Assembly (NCBI GenBank): GCA_963854835.1
Contig: OY978530.1
Location: forward strand, 12,548,609 to 12,612,608
Source: Megamerina dolium
Taxonomy: Eukaryota; Arthropoda; Insecta; Diptera; Megamerinidae
Direction: 5' to 3'
DNA length: 64,000 nucleotides
Part shown: positions 57,076-64,000 of the stretch, one piece after another
Position numbering within the stretch: position 1 is the first letter of the stretch
Layout of the letters: each line of letters opens with the position of its first letter
Notes under the pieces: model-generated
Told to the model about the DNA's origin: nothing
Seen by the model: only the letters and a program-made list of their open reading frames with translations
Database searches by the model: none
Translations under genes and position numbers: made by a program

Positions 57076-58715
57076 GTCCACTAACTCCTAATTGGAGCAT
57101 AGGGCATCGACTACACCTCTCCGCCAACGAACTCGGTTTTGTGCAAGGGATCGCTGCTCGTTCCAAGATAGACCAAGCGCCCGCATTTCAGCTTCCTTAG
57201 AGCGGCGCCAGGTAACATGCGGTCTACCACTTCCTCGGGTTGAAAAGGGTCCCTACACTGGGACCCTTTTCAACAAGCTTTGACACATTATCGTTGCTCC
57301 TTCTTAGCGTGTGACTGATCCACTGCCATTTCCTTTTACGGATTTCGAGTGCCACATCTAGCTGGTTGGTCTTTTTCAGCAGTTAGACGGTAGAGATCGT
57401 CCGAGGCCAGGTGGTGCAACCATACAGCAAAACAGAGTTCACGCTTGTGTTAAATATACGTAGCTTGGTGTTGAGGCTGATGTTGTTATTTTGACACAGT
57501 GGTGCGAGGATACCAAAGGCAGATTTAGCTTTACCAATTCTGCATTCAACATCCAACTCGGAACCACTTTGGTTTTTCTAACATTGACTTCAAGTCCAGT
57601 AAGTCGCAGCTTCTCCTGCATGGCTTGAGTTAGCAGCTTTAGATCACACACTTTGTATGTGGGCAAGCAGATGTCGTTAGCATATGCAAGACACCTCAGG
57701 AAGGTGTTGTTTATCTGCCACTGTATGCCCCTATGTTGATTTTCGTTGCTGAAGGCAGCACCCAGGACGTCTTCAATGACAAGAAGAAACAGAATAGGAA
57801 AAAGGATGCATCCCTGTCGCACTCCACACAGGACCTGAAGAGGCTCCGATAACTTGCCCTTGTGAAAACGTAGCAGTTTGCGTTGCTGTAGCTTTCCTTA
57901 ATTAGTGCAACAAGTTTATCTGGAATAACTCTTCTCCGCAACGCAACCTAAATAATCTCCCCTTTAACACTATCGAAGGCTTTTTCAAAGTCTATAAACA
58001 GCAGCTGCAATTTAGACTTGAGCTCAACACATTGTTCAATAATTATTCGGAGAGTGATTATTTGGTCAGCGCAGGAAACCCACTGCGGAAACCGGACTGA
58101 CAGGAACTGATGGAAGCTTCCAGATGATTCTTCAGCCGGTTAAGAATAATGCGTGCAATGAGCTTTGCAATTTCAGGAAGCACACAAATACTCCTCTAGT
58201 TGTTGCAGTCCTTGAGGTCGCCTTTTTTCGCCAATTTGACTATAATTCAATCTTTCCATTCACGCGGGAAAGTGTCTTACTCCCACATTGATGTTATTAG
58301 GGGTGATAGCATTTCCGCGGAAAAGACGACATCATTTTTATAAAATTCAGACGGTATACCATCGATTCCGGTAGCTTTGCCATTCGGCAGTTGCTTTATG
58401 GCAGCAGGGATATCAATGATGTTTGGTGGAGATGCTTTTATCCTGGAGTTCATATCGGTGGTGTCGTTTGAAATAGAGGGTTGGTCGACAAAAGGATCAA
58501 GCACATTGTTAAGAACAGCCGAGAAATGCTCTTTCCATCGAAGAAGTTGTTGTTCGTCAGTAATCAAAAGGTTGCCGTTTAGATCTTTAATCGAATGATC
58601 GACACAAAGGCTCTTGTCGACCAACTTTTTGGTCATCCTGAATAGCGAGCGGGAGTCGCTAGTACGGGCTGCTTATTCTGCATCCTCAGCGAGGCCGTTG
58701 ATGTGCCGCCTCTTA
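57075..58715 (-). pseudogene. LINE, RTE/Proto2-like type
   Basis: From the high-coordinate side: SRSLFRMTKKLVDKSL, LLRWKEHFSAVLNNVLD, LPNGKATGIDGIPSEF, VPDKLVALIKESYSNANC, RQGCILFPILFLLVIEDVLG, CLAYANDICLPTYK (catalytic YADD changed to YAND), LTGLEVNVRKTKVV, and the C-terminus near 57085-57235 ([29 protein letters not shown]). Several frame breaks. 5' truncated at about 58715. Clade call is tentative. Confidence 0.78.
57240..57273. repeat. Hairpin, 14-bp stem, 6-nt loop
   Basis: TTGAAAAGGGTCCC, TACACT, and the perfect complement. Lies in the LINE near its C-terminus. Confidence 0.92.
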
Positions 58716-58739
58716 TGATTCTTATGATTCATATATATA

Positions 58740-59212
58740 AAAAAAATCTCAACCTGAGGATCTTTAGATCCTTATTCAAAATAAAAATATTTTTTTTTTC
58801 ATTTTTACAACCTATTTTGATTACTATATTAAGACTAATTTTACAAATGCTTAATTGCTATAACATAACTTTACAATATTGTTTTTTTCTCTCTTGTCTT
58901 GTTTTCGTCGTTGGCTAACATGTTTTGCTAACGGATTGAGTTTTATTATTATTACAAAATGCATTAATATTGTTTGATTTCAAATAATATTATATTTCAA
59001 AGTTTATTGACTTATGTCAGTAAACTCTTATGGGAAACAGTGGCTTTGAAGTACTTATTACAAAATGTGTTGATATTGCTAAATTAGGTTGATTGAACTT
59101 TTATTGTTATAACGAAATATATTAATATTGTTAAATTATAAGTAGAATCATATTTCTATGTTTATTGGCTTATGTCAATAAACTTTTATGGGGAACAGTG
59201 GAGGACGTAACT
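58740..59212 (-). mobile_element. Errantivirus-like 3' LTR, second family
   Basis: On the minus strand a purine tract (AAGGGGGGAGAAG, 59211-59224) is followed by AGTTACGTCC, a gypsy-group LTR start at 59212. The LTR contains two diverged copies of a TTTATTG.CTTATGTCA.TAAACT segment (59002-59043 and 59160-59201). The far edge is approximate. Confidence 0.6.
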
Positions 59213-59221
59213 TCTCCCCCC

Positions 59222-60660
59222 TTAGAATGAAGTCTCTCCTGAGTCGTTATAATATTTTTGATTTGCATTCCGTTTCTTTTTTTTTATGGTTAAGATTATT
59301 AAAATTAAACTGATAATAATAATACATATTGTGTATATTCCTCCATATACAAACTTCTGAATTTTCTCGTATTTGACTTCTTTTATTAAATTTATATTTT
59401 CTAAATCGTTAAGTATTACATCATCAAAAATTAATTCTTTATTCATATATTTTATGTTATCTACTTCTGATTCTATTACAAAACTTTGTTTGAATGTTAT
59501 TTTGTTGTTACTAAAAGTATTATTGCCAATTATTATTGTAAAATTATTAAAATTTATTAGAAAGTTAACGTTTAGAAATTTTTCCGGTATGTCAGAATTG
59601 CTACTTATTTTGCTGTCTTACAATATTAATATTACATCCTCTTTTATATTAATTATTTCTGATCTTTTTTTATTTTTTTTAATGCAATTTTCTTAAAAAT
59701 ACAATTATTACAAATTTTTAAATGTTTTATATCTATTTTGTTTTCAAGAGGATACGATTCATTTTTGTATTTAATTATTTATTCTTTATTAAACAGAAAT
59801 TCAAAATTTAAAGAGTTCCCTATTGGCATGAATAGCATTTTGGGTAGAGTTAATATTGTTTTAGGTACCTTTATGATAAATACAATTTTATTTGTATTGT
59901 CAATTCTAGTTCCAAGATGTATTTTCTGTAGCTTTTGAAGGTTGATGTCTAGTTTGTCTATCTCCTCATTTGTCAAGAGGTTGCTATGGACTGTTCCTAA
60001 TCTTGCTCATGCTATATTATCTTGAATGTGCTCAACGTTGTCTTGCAATATTTTTAACTTTAGTGTGAAGTCAATGAGTAGGGCCTGTTCGTAAAGTTTA
60101 TTGTTATTGGTTTTAAGGCTGCTGAAGTTTTCAAGTATTTTATTACTATCCTGTTTTATGATTTCTTTTAGCTTGATGATTGTGTCATTGAAGTGTGTGT
60201 TTATTGAAATTTGCTTATTGAGATTGTTTATTGCATTATGGTTATTAGTTTCTAATACTGACATGTGATTTTCTATTTCTTGTCGGTCGTCGTCGTCCAT
60301 TGTGCCGTAAAGCCATTTCTGTAATTTTCCCACAGCGTTAATTAGGCCTCTCCTTTGTCTGTAAGGGATGATTGTTTGAATTTTGCTTCTGATTGGGATT
60401 ATATATAATTTCAGAACTTCTGTTCCAGTTTGTAGGTGTGCCTTCTCAATATTGTTTTGCAGTATGTTAAGTATATTTTCTATTTCGATTGGATCAATTA
60501 TATGCAATATTGTCTCCACGCTTTTCACAATGTCTTCAGATCCCGTTTCGATTTCAATGAATCCGTTTTCAGTTTGTATTTCTCTATCGTCACTTGTCCC
60601 ATTACTGTCGTTGTTATTATCAGTGCTAGTAATAGCATCAGGGTCCATCGTGCCTGAACA
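59222..60660 (-). pseudogene. env: Errantivirus-like env remnant
   Basis: Baculovirus-F-like fusion glycoprotein gene of the gypsy group, here broken. In order: a hydrophobic signal-type segment (TLMLLLALIITTTVMG, 60600-60650), then in another frame 60007-60648 with a furin-type site RQRR followed by GLINAVGKLQKWLYG (fusion-peptide region) and heptad-like Asn-rich helices; a further piece at 59779-59976; and the C-terminal transmembrane segment (CIIIISLILIILTIKKKK, 59222-59446). Frame breaks separate signal, ectodomain and anchor, so no full protein can be made. The matching pol is only the tail at 60854-61160. Confidence 0.82.
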
Positions 60661-60853
60661 TTTAGTTTTTCTTTTAACGTTTGATGTATGTATATTATCT
60701 AAGTTTGCTTTAATAAATTTAGGTTGCTCTTTGTGTCTAAGAGCTCTATAATTATTTGTATATTCTTTTTGTCTTTCTGCTATGTAATTTTCTCTTTTTA
60801 TGTTTTGTTTTTTATATATTTCTCTTTTCCTATTTTTAGATTGTTATAAATTG

Positions 60854-61160
60854 CTAATTTGTCACATTTCCCTTCATACACGTTTTGTGCGTCTCTTTTA
60901 TTGGTGAATGATAACTGCGATTGTTAAATTCGATTGCTTTGCTCATTTTGTCCTCGATATTAATATTTCTAGCTTCTATCGTAAGGGTTCTCATTTTCTC
61001 ACTGAGAGTACTGTGTAAGCGTTCATTATCAGCGTTGCCTGTATGGCTGTTAGGTGTTGTAAGGCGGAGTTCTATTCTTTCGGTTCTAAGCAAATCCTTT
61101 ATATTTACACTCCTAAATTCGTTATCTGTAATTAATTTCTTCTGTGACAAGTATAGTCTT
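60854..61160 (-). pseudogene. pol: Errantivirus-like integrase fragment
   Basis: KLITDNEFRSVNIKDLL (second D of the core) and NADNERLHSTLSEKMR (catalytic E region), then EFNNRSYHSPIKET. The N-terminal part is cut by the LTR at 61172. Different family from the integrase at 40036-40839. 60661-60853 between it and env has no clear coding sequence. Confidence 0.78.
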
Positions 61161-61171
61161 ATTTTTTATAT

Positions 61172-61601
61172 TGTAACGAGTATCGATAGTTGGTTACTCA
61201 TCACTATTGTGACGGACACTATTGGCAGCATTGACATGAATGTCAACAAAAAGAAATAAGCGATAACCAGAACAAGCCAACGAGAAAGGAAGAGAAGAAT
61301 CTCGATAAAGGAAGATTCTGGGGTGTTGCCAACAGAGTATAAATAGAGCCAGTGTTGAGAAGTGAGAATCAATCGAATTCCGAACGTGACTGCGCAAACA
61401 TCTATACAGAGGCAAAAGTTGCTAGTACATTAAAGTGTTATTGTAAATAGTTGATTATAAACAGAGTTGATTGTAAATAGAGTTTATTAAATAAATTGTT
61501 GCTGTATATAGTTGTATAAAATAAGTGTTTATTAACAGAATCCAGTGATCGAACAAGGTAATTCAAATAGAATTAAACGCTCACAGAATAAAAACGTAAC
61601 A
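61172..61601 (+). mobile_element. 5' LTR of Gag-integrase element, copy 2
   Basis: TGTAACGAG to CGTAACA, 430 bp, preceded by ATAT (61168-61171). TATA box TATAAATA at 61338-61345. Confidence 0.93.
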
Positions 61602-61603
61602 AT

Positions 61604-61622
61604 TGGTGTCAGAAGTGGGATT
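61604..61622 (+). promoter_or_regulatory. Leucine-tRNA primer binding site
   Basis: TGGTGTCAGAAGTGGGATT, complementary to the 3' end of a leucine tRNA as I recall it, two bases after the LTR. The same region in copy 1 is disrupted by a LINE. Confidence 0.78.
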
Positions 61623-61630
61623 CTGTAAAG

Positions 61631-64000
61631 ATGGTGAAAATTGACCAACTAAAAGTGGACCAGCTTAAAAAGCTGTTGGTAGAGATGAATCTATCGTCAT
61701 CAGGTGCAAAGGCGGAACTGCTGGTGAGGCTGAGGCAAGCTATGCAAACTAAGGGAATTAATGTAGATGAACATGAGTTCTTCGAGGAAGCCGATATACA
61801 AGCAGTTGTGCACGCTGAGGAAGAGAGCAAAATAGATTCGAGTGGTCAACTCATGGATTTTATGAAATCCATGATGCAACAACAGCAGCAGCAACTGCAA
61901 GGAATTAATGCGAAGTTACAAGAAAATGCGTCTCGCATTGACTCCAAGTTTCAAGAACATTCGGCTCGCCAAGAACACGTCATCGAAAATCTACAGAAAG
62001 GAATTGAACTTAGATTTCAGGAAATTTCCGGAGCTATTAATGACAAAGTCACAGAGCTGAAAGAACACGTGGATGAGTTGGATGATAAGCTGAAGGAACA
62101 TGTCGACGACTGGGAAGACAAGTTCGAGAAATTACTGCACGAACTCAATCAACTAAAAATAAATGGAACAGCCACATCAGTGATTAGAGATTCAAGTACA
62201 ATCAAATTAAAGCCACCAACATTTGACGGAAGCACGCCATTCAACATCTTCAAGCTTCAATTCGAGACAACAGCTTCGAAGAATCAATGGGATGACAGCG
62301 ACAAGACTGCTGCTTTAATAGTCGCATTAAAAGGTAATGCTTCCGAGGTGTTACAGATGGTTCCAGAGAAAGATCGTGGTAGCTATCAGTCACTGATGAA
62401 CACACTCCAGCGGAAATATGGAAATGAATACAAGAGTCAGTTACATCGAGTGGAGTTAAGATCGCGAGTGCAACGGAGTAATGAAAGCTTGCATGAATTC
62501 GCTTCTGACATTGAGCGCTTATGTCATCTTGCATTCTCTGGTAATTCGGAAGAGTTCGTCGAAAAAATCAAAATAGAGGCTTTCATAGATGGCATACGTG
62601 ATGGAGAGACAAAGCGTGCCCTAGTCATGTCACCAAGGAATACTTATGCCGAAACAGTCAGTAGTGCCTTGACGTTTGAAGCCGCCAGTTTGATGTGTCG
62701 ACCAATACAACGGGTACGCCAACTAGAAACAGAAACAGCAGATCTGGTTGAAGCAGTGCGTCAGGCAGTAAAATCAGTAGTTCAGCCTGAAGCAAGAGCA
62801 GGTCGACGCGAAAACAAATTTAATGGTAAGTGCTTCATTTGCGACAAACGAGGGCATATAGCGCGTGATTGCAATCAATCGAGTATGAAGCCTAAAGAAA
62901 GAACAAGGAATCAACACAAAAATAAATTTGCCGGTAAGTGCTTCAAATGCGATCAAAGAGGACACATGGCGCGTAATTGTCGTCATCGTGGTAAGACTGA
63001 TACTCCATATCATCGTACTTGCACCGTAGATAGCAAACATTGCTCTCGGGTAGGAAGCCAGAATCACATTGTTAACCTACGACTTACGAATGTATTATCG
63101 GAAGAGTCATGGACCACCGAACGAGTTCAAGAAGATCAACGGAACGACCCAGATCTCTCAAAGATCATGAAATACAAGGAGCAGGGCATACGTCCAGATT
63201 GGCAAGAGATGGCTAATGAGAGTCCAATAGCAAAGGCATATTGGGCGCAGTGGCAAAGCCTGCACTTACGAGACGGATGTTTATTCAGAGCATGGGAAAG
63301 TGAAGATGGAAAAATCACTAATTATCTTCTAGTGGTACCCAAGGCAAGAATAAATGAAGTGATAGCTGAGTATCACAATGCCTCCATTGGGGGGCATTTG
63401 GGAATCACCAAAACCGTCGAGAAAATAAAGAAACGATTTTATTGGGTTGGATGTCATGACCATGTCGCTGATTGGATTCGGAAGTGTAAGCAATGTGCAA
63501 TGGCCAAAGGTCCCACTAAGAAAAGTCGAGGTAAGATGCACCAATACACCGTGGGTGCTCCATTTGAGCGAATTGCTATGGACATAGCTGGGCCATTTCC
63601 AATAAGCAACGCAGGAAACAAGTATGTTCTGGTGGTTATAGATTACTTCAGTAAATGGCCTGAAGTATACCCCATTCCAAATCAGGAAGCTAGTACAGTT
63701 GCGGATGTATTCGTCAACCAATGGGTTACTCGTTTTGGTGTACCGATGGAGTTACACTCAGACCAAGGTCGACATTTCGAATCAGTTGTATTCCAAGAGA
63801 TATGCCGTATGCTGGGTATATACAAAACTCGTACAACACCTTTGCATCCACAATCTGATGGCATGGTAGAACGATTTAACCGTACCTTGGAGGAATATTT
63901 GAGAAAAGTCGTAGATAAATACCAAAGAGAATGGGATGTACATATACCAATGTTCCTCATGGCATATAGATGCGCACAACATGATACGACGGCTACTACA
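61631..64000 (+). CDS. Gag-integrase fusion protein, copy 2 (runs off window)
   Basis: ATG 61631, 790 codons open to the window edge. Same domain order as 22634-25396: SAP-like start, Q-run, coiled coil with a short extra repeat (about 155-175), capsid, knuckles CFICDKRGHIARDC and CFKCDQRGHMARNC, then directly TCTVDSKHCSRV and integrase. The bases around the deletion junction (62986-63060) are identical to copy 1. It keeps the 27 bp (RDGETKRAL) that copy 1 lacks. D (AMDIAGP), D (HSDQGRHF) and E (GMVERFN) are present. Confidence 0.9.
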   Translation, partial: MVKIDQLKVDQLKKLLVEMNLSSSGAKAELLVRLRQAMQTKGINVDEHEFFEEADIQAVVHAEEESKIDSSGQLMDFMKSMMQQQQQQLQGINAKLQENASRIDSKFQEHSARQEHVIENLQKGIELRFQEISGAINDKVTELKEHVDELDDKLKEHVDDWEDKFEKLLHELNQLKINGTATSVIRDSSTIKLKPPTFDGSTPFNIFKLQFETTASKNQWDDSDKTAALIVALKGNASEVLQMVPEKDRGSYQSLMNTLQRKYGNEYKSQLHRVELRSRVQRSNESLHEFASDIERLCHLAFSGNSEEFVEKIKIEAFIDGIRDGETKRALVMSPRNTYAETVSSALTFEAASLMCRPIQRVRQLETETADLVEAVRQAVKSVVQPEARAGRRENKFNGKCFICDKRGHIARDCNQSSMKPKERTRNQHKNKFAGKCFKCDQRGHMARNCRHRGKTDTPYHRTCTVDSKHCSRVGSQNHIVNLRLTNVLSEESWTTERVQEDQRNDPDLSKIMKYKEQGIRPDWQEMANESPIAKAYWAQWQSLHLRDGCLFRAWESEDGKITNYLLVVPKARINEVIAEYHNASIGGHLGITKTVEKIKKRFYWVGCHDHVADWIRKCKQCAMAKGPTKKSRGKMHQYTVGAPFERIAMDIAGPFPISNAGNKYVLVVIDYFSKWPEVYPIPNQEASTVADVFVNQWVTRFGVPMELHSDQGRHFESVVFQEICRMLGIYKTRTTPLHPQSDGMVERFNRTLEEYLRKVVDKYQREWDVHIPMFLMAYRCAQHDTTATT

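Overview
The window reads as a transposon graveyard from an insect genome, most likely a fly. Pointers are a Mos1-type mariner pair, a copia-like LTR/gag with the initiator-tRNA type primer site, several BEL/Pao and gypsy-group elements, errantivirus-like gag-pol and env remnants, and LOA/R1/Jockey/RTE-like LINEs in an AT-rich background. I could support no host protein-coding gene, rRNA or genuine tRNA gene. The species call is inference.

Layout. 0-2.6 kb: a full tRNA-derived SINE with a 12-bp target duplication, a LINE reverse transcriptase remnant and a SINE head. 3.6-12 kb: minus-strand BEL/Pao remnants (three pieces), a LINE RNase H piece, a GC-rich zinc-knuckle fragment and a LINE leader. 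12.4-17.8 kb: a decayed gypsy element (LTR, primer site, gag, protease, RT) followed by two LINE fragments. 18.0-25.8 kb: a gypsy-type element with LTRs at both ends, split at its 5' LTR/primer-site boundary by a 4-kb LOA-like LINE; its single ORF joins Gag directly to integrase. 26-27.7 kb: Tc1 copy 1. 27.7-30.7 kb: anonymous AT-rich DNA. 30.7-34.8 kb: BEL gag and three LINE fragments. 35.0-40.9 kb: an errantivirus-like element without env. 40.9-44.5 kb: SINEs, TA arrays, a solo LTR, a broken mariner, a diverged LTR. 45-49.7 kb: a Mos1-like mariner, then a LINE containing a solo LTR that itself contains a second LINE. 50.6-51.8 kb: copia-like LTR and gag. 52.9-56.3 kb: a second Mos1-like mariner and Tc1 copy 2. 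56.7-58.7 kb: microsatellite and LINE. 58.7-61.2 kb: minus-strand errantivirus LTR, env and integrase tail. 61.2-64 kb: a second Gag-integrase element, with complete 5' LTR and primer site, running off the window end.

How the parts relate. The most interesting item is the gypsy-type family present at 18-25.8 kb and 61.2-64 kb. Both copies carry the same long ORF: SAP-like motif, coiled coil, capsid, two zinc knuckles, then integrase, with protease, reverse transcriptase and RNase H missing at the same junction. That implies one deletion followed by spread, with replication enzymes supplied from elsewhere. Its insertions sit in ATAT sites. Other parts are mostly dead: LINEs lost their 5' ends, DNA transposons carry frameshifts, and the BEL and gypsy copies have stops and frame breaks.
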